From assembly GCF_023053635.1 (NCBI RefSeq), contig NC_086182.1:5915001-5979000 (forward strand): 64,000 nucleotides of DNA. Direction: 5' to 3'. Below are positions 35,520-45,975 of this stretch, in pieces. The notes beneath the pieces are model-generated. The model was given only the letters and a program-made list of their open reading frames with translations. It had not been told where the DNA came from and did no database searches. The stretch comes from Elgaria multicarinata webbii. Its lineage: Eukaryota; Chordata; Lepidosauria; Squamata; Anguidae. Within the stretch, counting starts at the first letter, position 1. Every line of letters starts with the position of its first letter. The translations under genes were made by a program, and so were the position numbers.

Positions 35520-36337
35520 GGTGGACCTTGCTGAGAACGTTCCACTATTGGGACAACCACCAAAAAGGCTTTTTTCCTTGTTGCCATCTCTTGGACTTCC
35601 CTTGGAGAAGGAATTCAGAGGGTAAGTGTCTTGAGCATCAACCCCTCACAAAAACACAAAAACCCTGCAAACTGATTTGTAGTTAAAATTGGGAATGAGG
35701 GGGAGCTAGGATTGTCGGGCAAGAAGTTGTCAATTTTTAATTGCTTTGAGAGAGGGAATGTTGGGGACTCAGGTTGGTCTCTCCTCCTCTTATTCTTGCT
35801 TCTCATTTCTAACAGAGTTAGCAGAATCGTTTAACATACAGAGATTGTAAACCTTTGAAAATCTTTACCGGAGAAGAGAACTAGACATAAAATTTAAATA
35901 CAAACACAAACTAGTAGATTAGCAGCTGTGGTTTCTCAAGACGCCGGTGTTCTATCGGTGGACGTTTGCAATGAGTCAGCTAAATTTGACCTTGAGACGG
36001 CCAGCATTCCGCTACAAAGCATATGTGATAGCCGAAGATAAATATAATATGCAATTTAAAAGCTTGAAGGTTGATAAAACAAGGTTGATTTAAAAGCTAG
36101 AAGGTTGATAAAACAATTAAAACAGTTAAAATTAGTTACGATAAACAGCAGAAGGAGTCAGATAACCAGCAAGTACGTCCTCGGCCGCAAGGTGGACCTT
36201 GCTGAGAACGTTCCACTATTGGGACAACCACCAAAAAGGCTTTTTTCCTTGTTGCCATCTCTTGGACTTCCCTTGGAGAAGGTATTCAGAGGGTAAGTGT
36301 CTTGAGCATCAACCCCTCACAAAAACACAGAAACCCT
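35520..36337 (+). repeat. 147-bp direct repeats flanking a 524-bp insert, copy A only
   Basis: Blocks 35520-35666 and 36191-36337 are nearly identical, both starting GGTGGACCTTGCTGAGAACG. Copy B has a single block at about 59080-59227 and joins the outer flanks directly. The block itself is a decayed reversed L2 end. The insert (35667-36190) is AT-rich with tandem AAGGTTGATAAAACAA phrases near 36061-36115. On the minus strand it has a short basic frame (MRSKNKRRRDQPE) of unknown origin. Confidence 0.75.
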
Positions 36338-36487
36338 TTATGGGAGCCTTGTGAGGAGCACTGAAATGATGTCTGTGAACACTCAAGACCAGCTAAATCT
36401 ATTCAATTGCCCTAAGGGCTGACAGTTGCTCAGGCTGATCAAGAGGTACAATTGTTAATTCCCCTGCCCATTTCATTTGTGTTATAG

Positions 36488-37201
36488 ATCAAGCCCCAAA
36501 TCCACAGCCACAGGAAGGCTCAAACCGTCAACCTCAGAGCATCCCAGTGGTGACTGCCAGCTCTACAGTGGGAGGAGGTCCTCACAACATCTATGGAACA
36601 TCCATGCCATGTCTGAGCTCCGCCTGGCTGCAGCCTTCAATCTCAGCTCTGCCCGTCCGGCTGAACCCAGGGAGTGCCAGCACCTACAGCTCCCTGCCTC
36701 CAGAAACATCTCACCTGCAGGGAGTTTTGAGGAATCAGGATCAGCTGCAGATTCCCAGCTCAGCAGTTCTTTACCCTCCTGCCCATGGGTGGGGAGCCAC
36801 TGGCCACCTCCCTGGGCCGTTCTATGGGCCACCAACATCTCAGTACAGAGGCCTTCTCAGTGCCAGCCCCGTGGAGCAGCTGTATGCCCCCTCCCACCTC
36901 CATCCTGGGGCCAGTCTTCAGCTAGTGCAGATACAGCCTCCCAGGCAAGGACATGTCCAGCCAGCCCCTTTCCAGCCTCTGTACAACCATGTGACCTTGG
37001 CCTCCATACCTTTTAGAGAGAGGAATCCCGTCTTTCAGGCGGACAGAGCTGTCCCTGCATCACCAGCCCCAAACAACAAAGTGGTTTTGGTTCTCAAAGA
37101 GGTGGAGCCACGAACCGTTGTGACACCTGCTCCAGACAGAGGGTGTTATGCAGCACTATCAAAACCCAGCAATGCCAGAGCAACAGAAGCAGGCGCCACA
37201 G
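36488..37201 (+). CDS. C2orf78: C2orf78-like (DUF4629) protein, first visible coding exon, copy A
   Basis: An acceptor after a T-rich tract (AG 36486-36487) and a donor GTATGG at 37202 bound a 714-bp exon entered in phase 1 and left in phase 1. It encodes about 237 residues rich in Pro, Ser and Gln, beginning QAPNPQPQEGSNRQPQ. It includes NNKVVLVLKEVEPRTVV, resembling the VMVLKEVQPTNV segment I recall in mammalian C2orf78 proteins. The function of that family is unknown. The start codon must lie in an upstream exon, which I could not identify between 31128 and 36487. The exon joins in frame to 37562-37693 and 38935-41024. Copy B differs by 9 bases here, 8 of them changing an amino acid. Confidence 0.75.
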
Positions 37202-37561
37202 GTATGGATGATCTTTGCAAAGAGTGCATTCACCTTCTGAAGGGTATCTCCTGCTGCTTACGTGCTTCTCCTAGCCGTATAGTTACCAAGGTTTTTCAGA
37301 GGGATTTGTCCACACTCTCCGGTTCTTTTCTGGAAGTTTTGGGTACATATTGATCTCTGGGGTGATAATCCAAACTAGGCCTAGCCAATGTGCCCAGGGA
37401 CTGGCACATGTACTGTAAGATTCACCTCTGGAGCTTGTGCAATGTGACTGCCTTCTCTGGCAGATGGCATCTGTTGTCTTCTGGACAGCATTGAATGAGT
37501 TTCTGAGTGGCAGAATGCTTGAAAACTGGTATTCTATGGGAATTTCATTCTCTTGTTCCAG

Positions 37562-37693
37562 GGTTTGAAGCTTCACAAGGAAACGAGGGGACAGCATCAG
37601 AAATCATCCACTTGACCGGTGTTCCGACATCTCAGGCGCCCCAGGAACCAGTTCTATTAAATCAAGCCCGAGTTCAGAACACTGCGCTGAATG
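37562..37693 (+). CDS. C2orf78: C2orf78-like protein, second visible exon
   Basis: A 132-bp exon (44 codons) follows TTGTTCCAG and precedes GTGAGC, both near consensus. The entry and exit phases (1/1) match the exons on either side, and the joined frame is open, encoding GFEASQGNEGTASEIIHL through ARVQNTALN. I see no domain. It lies just right of where similarity to copy B ends (about 37499), so copy B's counterpart is either absent or beyond the LINE that fills the end of the window. Confidence 0.65.
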
Positions 37694-38934
37694 GTGAGCG
37701 TTGAAAATTCAGATGACGAGTCTCTACCCCAGTGTGGTTTGCTGGTTGTATGCCTCTTCAGGGCACAGTCTCACCTAACTTTTCCTAATGTCAGTTTCCT
37801 TTGGGCCTCGAGGAATGCAGCTCACTGAGGATCTCTATTAGGGGATGGAAAATGCGCAGATAATTGACAGGGACCTGCTGGACCCAACTAATTTGCAGGA
37901 TTCCCCCTGCTTTATTTCCTTTCCCAATATTGTGTGTTTCTTTATTTAATGTTGAGATTTTAAAATTGCCCCCCACCAGAAAGAGAAACACGAAAGGCAT
38001 AAATAGGGTAAACTGGCAACAGCTTTATTAACATAACATAGTCGGCAACTAGAGGAAACAGCTTAACCAACAGCTAACAGCTTTTCAGTACAGGCCCCTT
38101 TATTTCAGGTGAGAGGTGGAAGAACAATTCTCCTGCTTTCCACCTGATCTGGGCGATTCCCCTCTCTTGAAGCCTCAGGGACACTCCCTCCCTGCCTGCA
38201 CTGGAACTGCCAGCAATACCGAAAGGAAGATGGCCCATCAGCCACATTAAGGACAGCAAGGCTCCCCCACCTCCCCCACAGCATGAAGTAGGTGAAAAGG
38301 GAGCTCACTAGATGCCAGTTGCAAGGCTTCCCAAAAAGTCCTGCTGAGCCCCAGAACCAGTGATTCCTCCCATGGCGCACTGCCTATGGAGGGTTGCGTG
38401 AGAAATGGTCTGAGGAGGTTGGAGGCAGATCGTCCCATGTTTCTGAGGGGAGACTCTTCAAGTCCTTGAAAAGTCGTCACACAGAGGAGGGCCAGGATCT
38501 CTTCTCGATCATCCCAGAGTACAGGACACGGAATAATGGGTTCAAGTTACAGGAAGCCAAATTGCGGCTGGACAGCAGGAAAAACTTCCTGACTGTTAGA
38601 GCAGTACAACAGTGGAACCAGTTACTTAGGGAGGTTGTGGGCTCTCCCACACTAGAGGCCTTCAAGAGGCAGCTGGACAACACTCTGTCAGGGATGCTTT
38701 AAGATGGATTCCTGCATTGAGCAGGGGGTTAGACTCAATGGCCTTATAGGCCCCTTCCAACTCTACTATTCTATGGCTCTCCTGTACAGGGGGTAGGGGA
38801 ATCCCATCCCACAGAGGACCAGTGAGCAGGTGGAGCACCTTTCTAAATTATGGGAATGTGAGTGTTGCTGACACTTTCTCCTAGCAAAGTAGATTCTTTC
38901 TCTTGTAATCATGGGCTTGTTCTCTCTCTTTCAG
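37694..38934 (+). other. Intron of the C2orf78-like gene containing a CR1 fragment
   Basis: This stretch runs from the GTGAGC donor to the TTTCAG acceptor. It holds a CR1 3' fragment at about 38440-38785 and otherwise unassigned sequence. The preceding intron (37202-37561) contains no recognisable element. Confidence 0.6.
38440..38785 (+). mobile_element. CR1-type LINE 3' fragment
   Basis: It encodes the C-terminal CR1 motif [17 protein letters not shown] and [15 protein letters not shown], then the typical 3' end with TGCATTGAGCAGGGGGTT and CCTTCCAACTCT. It is truncated at its 5' end and lies in a host intron in sense orientation. Confidence 0.85.
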
Positions 38935-41024
38935 TGTTGGACACTCATCCTGGCGCACAGAGGGACCTGCAGCCACCTCCCCCCAGGCCAGAAGGTGCAG
39001 GCTCAATGGATGTGAACCAGCTTCCAGATCTGCTTAATGAGCTTCCTGACATTGAGCAGCTGATGGCAACCATTGAGCCTCTCCTTTCGGATTGCCTGTT
39101 CCCATCTCTGGGCCGTAAGGAGGGGGCAGAAGAGAAAACCACAGAGCCCTGCCTCCCAGAGGAAGCTGTGGAGATAGCAGAGTCCCAAAGAGTCAGCAGC
39201 CAATCCCAGGATCTCTTGGGATTGGCTTTGGGCACTCTGGATAGCACAATACCAGAAGAGACTCATATCTGTCTGCCAACTGGTCAAGAGCTGCACACAA
39301 CCAATCTCCGTAGCTCAGATGACAAAGATTCAGGGGTGCCAGGATCCCAGCAGTCATGCCTCCGGGCACATGAAATGAATCCTAGAGTGCCCGCAGCCTA
39401 CAAGGGCTCAGCTATTGAGTTAAAAGAAGCCAGAATAGTACTAGTCCCACTATTTCAACAGGAGAAAAAAATGGACAAGTCCATAGGGACACCCATCCCA
39501 GGCCCAATTTACATAGTAGATGATGGCACCTCTCCAGCTGCAAAGCCAAAAGATAAGGGCGAAAACAAGAGGCGAAAATCTCAGACCAGTAAGTGCAAAA
39601 GTCCAGATGATGGAAAACTGAGCCATGAAGGGAGGCTGCATGAAATTATCAGGAAACGAAAATGTAATGATCCCGGATCGAAAAACGTCAGCAAAATCCC
39701 CAGGATCTCTGTGGAGCCAGGAGCCAGTAAATTGAATTCTGATAAAAGCCAGTCCAATAATCTACCTTCAAAGGCACCTCAGACTAAGGGGAAAAGAAAA
39801 GTAGTTTCATTTGAAGGAGAACTTTTACAAAAAAGCCCTGGAACAAATCGGGAGTCGCATATATCTAAACGCTCAAAATATGAGGGAACAGAAAGCACTC
39901 TGGGATGTGAGAAAAAATGGACCAGCCACAAGCATGAGAACAAGACACCACAGAATGTGCTATCTGAGGTGAAGGGAGGGAAAAAGCTTCCCCAGAAGAG
40001 AGACCAAACATTGCCAAAGACGGGGAAAATAGAAGTCTCCGTATCCGGACCTGATCTTTTGAGAAAACTACAGAAAAGTCTTGAGGTAGACCTGAGCAGT
40101 TCCCAATCCAACAATTTGCAGACAGGTAACAATGATTCAAAGTACGGGGGAAATCAGTCACAAGGCAAAGACAAGGCAAAGGTAGACGTGAATCTCCCTG
40201 CGGTTAAAGGGGTGAAAAAAGATGCCCAAATGGAACGGGAAAAGGCTTTGAAGCAAATGCCTAGGCGCAATCTAGCTTTGCGCATGATGGACTCTGTGCA
40301 GGTCTTCTACCCCCTGGGGAAGAACAAAGCTCCATCCCCCCGTATTAAGAAGATTCCTCCAATTAGTTCTTCCAGCACAATCCCCGAAAAGCCGTCCACC
40401 GCAACAGCAAGACCTCCGTCTAAACCACTTGCAAGGCCGCCACCGAGCTCACTATCCAAAGCACCACCTGGCTCCTTGCCAAAGGCCCCATCCAGTTCAC
40501 TGACGAGACAACAACCAGCTTTACTGGCTAAGCCACTGGTACAGCCAGTGAGGAAGCCAGGGCCGAAACTGATGCTTGACCCATCATTCCTGCAACCATA
40601 TGAGCCAAAGCCATCGTCCTCTCAGGTCTCCCAAGCCAGCGGGCGGAGAGCGCAGGCCAGAGGGGCTGGGAAAACAGATGGTCTCTCTTCCAGGCCAGCT
40701 GTTGTTGTAGCAGGATGCGGGTGGACACCCATCAGCGTGTGCTCCTCGACGCTCGTGAAACGTCAGCCTCCGGGTGACGACCCTTCTGCATCCCCACCGT
40801 ACGAAGGGGCGACATTCATCCCGTGGAGAACGCCCCCTGATGACCTGGAAATTTCGGAACCTATAACAGAAGAACAACGACCCATCAGAGAAATGATGAA
40901 GCGACGAGCTCAGAGGGAGAGGGAGGAGGCAGCGCGCTGGACATCGGTGGGGCGAGTGCAGTTTTTTGTGGCGCGGGAGAAAGAAATGGACATATCCATT
41001 CGGTACGGCTACCCTCGGCGGTAA
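38935..41024 (+). CDS. C2orf78: C2orf78-like (DUF4629) protein, large terminal exon
   Basis: An open frame of 2090 bp follows a T/C-rich acceptor (AG 38933-38934) and ends at TAA, giving about 696 residues. The N-terminal part has QLPDLLNELPDIEQLMATIE, like the short acidic 'PDIHQLLACIDP' segment of C2orf78. The middle is Lys/Ser-rich and probably disordered, with nuclear-signal-like basic runs. The C-terminal third contains RRNLALRMMDSVQVFYPLGK, then Pro/Ser repeats, FIPWRTP and EEQRPIREMMKRRAQRERE, then VGRVQFFVAREKEMDIS and a final YGYPRR. This order matches the DUF4629 C-terminus as I remember it (PIPWRKP, TKEQRPEREAMKRQAQ, LGKVQLFIQREKDMEIAHYYGY). The long open frame with family-specific ends argues for a real gene. 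Biochemical function is unknown. Confidence 0.8.
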
Positions 41025-41754
41025 TGAGCACAAGCGCCCCGCTTTATTGACCAGGAGGGCGAACAGAAGAGTCACTTCTTCATAATTTCCCTTTTTGCAC
41101 TAAACTGTCATCTTAATTATGAATCTTATTGTTGTTTTTATATAAGGGCCGGGAAAATGTCCGTATCTGCTTCAGTTCAGTATATTAAAAGCTTGAAAGC
41201 AGTATATTAGAAGCATTGGACTGGCTTCTATATTAGGACTTATTGTATGTTTATATCTCCTTTACATAGTTCAGTGTTTAAATCTATAGCTGGGCTCCTT
41301 AATGTTTAGATCAATTTTCCTACTAGAGATCATAATGGGACATATAAATTAATATTTATATATGCATTTATTATTATTATTTACCTTGAGTGCTTGCTCT
41401 ATTGCTTTATTCAATTTATATTGTTATGCCTAGTTTTTATTTAATAACACTTTTTACATTCTATGAATGAAACTTATTTCTACTACTTTTGAAGATCATT
41501 TTATATTATATAATTGTATATTTATATACACATAAAATAATATTAGTATTATAAAAGTATTGTTGAATAAAGTCAATATAATGATCTTTTTATATGCTTT
41601 ACACTTAATATTTCCTACTAGTTATGTTACTTTAAACAATTTCATATGAATTGCATTACAGGCATGAAAGTGATTCATATTCTAGGTTATATTTTAATGT
41701 ATTAAAATCTTTATTTGTGGATTATGTTAAAAATGATAAAAGTAGTTAGTAGTT
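41025..41754 (+). other. Probable 3' UTR of the C2orf78-like gene
   Basis: Very A/T-rich, unique-looking sequence follows the TAA stop. An AATAAA hexamer lies at 41566-41571 (TGTTGAATAAAGTC context) and is the best poly(A) signal candidate. Several shorter AT-rich runs could serve as alternatives. A CR1 tail starts at 41755. Confidence 0.5.
41566..41571 (+). promoter_or_regulatory. Candidate poly(A) signal AATAAA
   Basis: Canonical hexamer about 540 bp after the C2orf78-like stop codon, in an AT-rich 3' region. Transcript support cannot be judged from sequence. Confidence 0.45.
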
Positions 41755-41858
41755 TAGGGTGGATTCCTGCATTGAGCAGGGGGGTTGGACTCGATGGCCT
41801 TGTAGGCTCCTTCCAACTCTGCTATTCTATGATGCTATGATTCTATGATTCTATGCGT
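41755..41858 (+). mobile_element. CR1-type LINE 3' tail
   Basis: GGATTCCTGCATTGAGCAGG, CCTTCCAACTCTGC and repeated TTCTATGA units. Confidence 0.88.
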
Positions 41859-42117
41859 TGCAGCAGGCAGCGTTTCACAGGGGCCACAGTTATCTTCATG
41901 TTTGTTGCTTCCATACCTTAAAAAAGAATGGTCCTATCCTCATGTGAACACAAGCACCTTTCAATCCCAGTTGTGCTAAATCAGGAGTCCCAGGTTTTTG
42001 GGGCCTGTGGGCACATCTGGCCTTTGAAAAATGCTCTCTGTGAGTGGCTAGTTACAAACTGGATGCCGGAGGGGGAAGTGGCCAGTCAAAACACCTTGGG
42101 AGTGGATCTTTCTGTCT

Positions 42118-43090
42118 CATAAGAACATCAGAAGAGCCCTGATGCTGGATCAGACTGAGGGTCCATCTAGTCCAGCACTCTGTTCACACAGCCAAGAACC
42201 AACAAAGCAGGACATGGTGCAACAGCACCCTCCCACCCATGTTCCCCAGCAACTGGTGCACACAGGCTTACTGCCTCGGATACTGGTAGTACATAGCCAT
42301 CAGTACTAGTAGCCACTGAAAGCCTTCTCCTTCAGGAATTTATCCAACCATGCATCATTTTGTACACCTCTGTCACGTCTCTTCTTAGCCTCCTTTTTGC
42401 CAAGCTAAACAATCCCAGTTGTTGTAAACTTCCGTCATAGGGCAGATGGTCCAGCTCCTTGAGCATTTTAGTTGCCCCTTTCTGTGCTTTTTCTAGCTCT
42501 ATAATATCTTTTTTAGGTGCAGTGACCAGAACCGTACACAGTATTCTAAGTGTGGTGACACCATAGATTTGTATAAAGGCAGTATAATACTGGCAGTTTT
42601 ATTCTCAATCCCTTTGCTTATAATGCCTAACATGGAGTTTGCCTTCTTTACAGCAGCCGCACACTGGGTAGATATTTTCATCGAGCTTTTCCACCACAAT
42701 CCCAAGATCTCTTTCTTGTTCGGTCACTGCCAGCTCTAATCCCATCGGGTTATACTTGAAGTTGGGGTTTTTTGCCCCAACGTGTATCACCTTACACTTG
42801 CTTACATTGAACCGCATCTGCCATTCGGACGCCCACTCTCCCAGCTTGGAGAGATCCCTTTGGAGCTCTTCACAATCCCTTTGTGTTTTAACAAACTAAA
42901 ATAATTTGGTGTCGTTGACAAACTTGGCCACTTCACTGCTCACTCCTAATTCCAGATCATTTATGAACAAGTTGAAAAGAATTGGTCCCAATCCCAATCC
43001 CTATGGGACCCCACTATTTACTTCCCTCCATCGGGAGAATTGACCATTTATTCCTACTCTCTGCTTTCTGTCCTTTTAGCTTCATCACAC
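42118..43090 (-). mobile_element. CR1-type LINE 3' fragment
   Basis: The minus strand encodes MRFNVSKCKVIHVGAKNPNF, ELAVTEQERDLGIVVEK, AVKKANSMLGIISKGIEN and YKSMVSPHLEYCVRFW. The tail is near ACATCAGAAGAGCCCTGATG. Several frame breaks. Confidence 0.9.
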
Positions 43091-43149
43091 CAGGGTTATA
43101 CTGTGCAATCACTGCGAATTGCGTGCAAAGGACTCTGAAGTTTTCTAGT

Positions 43150-44378
43150 TTATAATCTGCTTTGACCGTGAAGTACTCCCATGCATCCTACTTTAATTGT
43201 GCTTCATATATAAAAGAATCGTCCTATTTTGCTACCTCTTTAGGAGCGAATCTTTTATTGTTCTCCGAACGGCCACTGGGGGCGCAGGATGATTTGAAAT
43301 GTTTAAAGTACAAATTAAACAAAAGCTTACATCTGCGTAAGTTTTAAAGCTAAAGACACCAAAATAGGCACAGTAACAGATATTAAGGAGGGCTTTAAGC
43401 ATACCAGATTTGAATCAGATTGGGTCATCTGTTGATTTTTTATTATTTTTTTACATTTCTCCTTTCCTGGTTATTATTATTATTTTATTATTATTTATTT
43501 ATATAGCACCATCAATGTACATGGTGCTGTACAGATTACACAGTAAATAGCAAGACCCTGCCGCATAGGCTTACAATCTAATAAAGTTGTAGTAAACAAT
43601 AAGGAGGGAAGGAGAATGCAAACAGGCACAGGGAAGTGTAAACAGGCACCGGGTAGGGTGAGGCTAACAGTATAGAGTCAGAACAAACTCAACATTTAAA
43701 AGCTATAGGGAAGAGAAAAGTTTTTAGCTGAGTTTTAAAAGCTGTGATTGAGTTGGTAGTTCTCAAGTGTTCTGGAAGAGCGTTCCAGGCGTAAGGGGCA
43801 GCAGAAGAAAAAGGACGAAGCCGAGTAAGGGAAGTGGAGGTCCTTGGGCAGGTGAGAAGCATGGCATCAGAGGAGCGGAGAGCACGAGCGGGGCAATAGT
43901 GTGAGATGAGAGAGGAGAGATAGACAGGAGCTAGACCATGAAAAGCTTTGAAGAGAAGCAGGAGAAGTTTATATTGGATTCTGGAGTGAATTGGAAGCCA
44001 ATGAAGAGATTTCAGAAGTGGAGTGACATGGTCAGAGCGGCGGGCCAAGAAGATGATCTTAGCGGCAGAGTGGTGGACAGAGACCAGCGGACTGATGTGA
44101 GACGAGGGAAGGCCAGAGAGAAGAAGGTTGCAGTAGTCCAACCGAGAGATAACCAGTGCGTGAACGAGAGTCTTGGCAGAAGAGACAGACAAAAATGGTC
44201 GAATCCTGGCAATATTATACAGGAAGAAACGACAGGATTTAGCTACTGCCTCGATATGCAGTATCGAGTATGCAAAGGATCTTAAGAGTGCTGCTGCCCG
44301 GGGTGAGATTTAGCTAACAACAACAATGACAGATTTACACTATGGGGATAATTTGAGGGAAATGGGTACGTGGGATGA
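43150..44378. mobile_element. Same element, copy 2, split by an L2 insertion
   Basis: The left part 43150-43467 and right part about 44270-44378 match 28320-28735. An L2-type LINE lies between them, and TATGCA-containing sequence is repeated at the junction. Confidence 0.65.
43468..44270 (-). mobile_element. L2-type LINE 3' fragment (GTACAGCACCATG family)
   Basis: The minus-strand frame 43689-44192 reads SRLDYCNLLLSGLPSSHISP, SLHWLPIHSRIQYKLLLL and APYAWNALPEHLRTTNSI. The tail has CATGTACATTGATGGTGCTA. It is close to the copy at 18370 and nested in the element at 43150-44378. Confidence 0.88.
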
Positions 44379-45121
44379 AGACCTTAAAATACTGGGAGAA
44401 TAAAAGGGTCTTCACCTGGCATCTAAAAGAATATAGTGAAGGTGCCAGGCGAACCTCCTTAGGGAGCTCATTCCACAGCCAGGGTCCCCCAGCAGAGAAG
44501 GCCCAACTCCTGGTATCCATCTGCCTCACTTCCGTTGGCAGGGGCACACGGAAAAGGACCCCTGAGGATGACATTAGGGTCCGGACAGGTACGTACATAT
44601 GGGAGGAGGCATTCCTTCAGATAGCCTGGCCCCAAGCCATTTAGGGCTTTAAATGTTCATACCAGCACTTTGAATCAGGCCCGGACCTGGACTGGCAGCC
44701 AGTGAAGCTGGAAAAGGACTGGCGTGATGTGGTCTTGTCGGCCAGTCTCTGTTAGGAACCATGCTGCCCTGTTTTGTACCAGTTGAAGTTTCCGGACTGT
44801 TTTCAAAGACTACCCCACGTATAACACGTTGCAGTAATCCAAATGAGAGGTTATGAGAGCATGGATAACTGTAGCTAGGCTATCTCCGTCAAGATAAGGG
44901 TGCAGTTGGTATATCAGCCTAAGTAGATAAAAGGTGCTCTTTGCCACTGAGTTCACTTGTGCCTCAAGTGACAGCTCTGGATTCAAGAGCACCCCCAAAC
45001 AATGAAACCGATTCTTTAGGGAGAGTGCAACCCCCTTCAGAACAGGGTGAACATCACCTAGCAAGACAGGCGAACCACCCGCTAACAGTACCTCCGTCTT
45101 GACTGGATGGAGTCTCAGGCC
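44379..45121 (-). mobile_element. L2-type LINE fragment ending at the copy B boundary
   Basis: The minus strand reads LRLHPVKTEVLLAGGSPVLL, RFHCLGVLLNPELSLEAQV, SHLDYCNVLYVG and WLWNELPKEVRLAP. It stops exactly where the MITE and copy B begin (45122), so it forms the outside of the duplication junction. Confidence 0.88.
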
Positions 45122-45257
45122 GTAGCTAGACCTAAGGTTTATACCAGGATCATCCCGGGTTCGCCCCTGCCTGAGCACTGGATCCCCTGTGTGTCACCTA
45201 GATGAACAGGTCTGACCCCTGGACGATCCAGGGATAAACCTTAGGTCTAGCTATGGC
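45122..45257. mobile_element. Same MITE at the left edge of copy B, left target duplication missing
   Basis: Identical in layout to 29908-30043. The right flank keeps CTATGGCT (45258-45265), but the left flank is L2 LINE sequence ending GTCTCAGGC. Losing one target duplication at a duplication boundary indicates that the breakpoint lies at the MITE end. Confidence 0.85.
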
Positions 45258-45975
45258 CTATGGCTTGCCGCTAACCTAGATGTAAAGGAGGAAGCAGAAT
45301 CACAATGAGAACAAGGAAGAACCAAACACTCTTATCCGCTTTCAACTGTCTCAAAGCACACCGAAGAGCCAACAATACAAAAGTCTCCAAAAGTGGGATG
45401 GGATCCCTGAGTGCGTTCAAGCTCAAGCTTTGCTTGTTGACTAGAATTTCTCCTACTACCTCCAGATCCTCCTGTTTTGAGGGCTGAGTGATATGCAGAG
45501 ATATCCCAGGATAGTCCCTGCCACCCAAGATTAAACCCCCACCCCCGTGTGTCTGGGCATGCTGGGCTGCAGTCCCCCATTTTTATTTTCTAAGAATGCC
45601 TGTGGGGTCCACATCGGATTCTTGGGAAAAATGATGCTGGAAGGCTATCTTATTTTGCAGCATGCCAGTCTCCTAGTTTAAAAAAACACCACCTTTCTAA
45701 ATTAACATCTTTTTTAAAATATATATATCAGGAAGTGTAGGGAGATTGGCAGGCACCATGTCGTAGACCCCAGTATTAGTGCCTAACCTACATTTCTCCA
45801 AGTTATTCTCCTCTTGTGCTGGTCTCACCCAACTCCCATTAAGAGAATGCACACCATCATGTTGGAAGTGGCTTCCTGGCCTCGTCTGTCAGGGGTGCAG
45901 ATATTGCAGAAAGAATTTAAACACTCCCTTTAAGAGTACAGTTTTCTACCTCCCTCCCTCTCTCTCTCTCTCTAG

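Larger units (their letters stand above)
29908..37499 (+). repeat. Segmental duplication, copy A (PITX exon + C2orf78-like exon 1)
   Basis: This block recurs at 45122-60388 in the same orientation. Shared landmarks in order are a 136-bp MITE, the PITX-like exon, a CR1 fragment, a TA microsatellite, L2 fragments, a CA repeat, TCA/TCG repeats and C2orf78-like exon 1. By my count there are 5 differences in the first 345 bp of the PITX exon and 9 in the 714-bp C2orf78-like exon, so the duplication is recent. Copy A lacks about 1.15 kb after the PITX exon that copy B keeps, and has an extra 671 bp at 35520-36337. Its MITE still has both 8-bp target duplications, so copy A is probably the ancestral locus. 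An assembly haplotig is possible but would have to explain the copy-specific transposons. Confidence 0.9.

Noticed and set aside
31128-36490. In-frame splicing of upstream PITX exons into the C2orf78-like gene as a fusion
   Set aside because: The PITX exon is entered in phase 0 while the C2orf78-like exon is entered in phase 1, so a direct PITX exon 2 to C2orf78 splice would be out of frame.
36477-37016. Second frame of 179 codons over C2orf78-like exon 1, also in copy B
   Set aside because: It is a shadow of the real frame, which has matching splice phases with the next exons and the LVLKEVEP motif.
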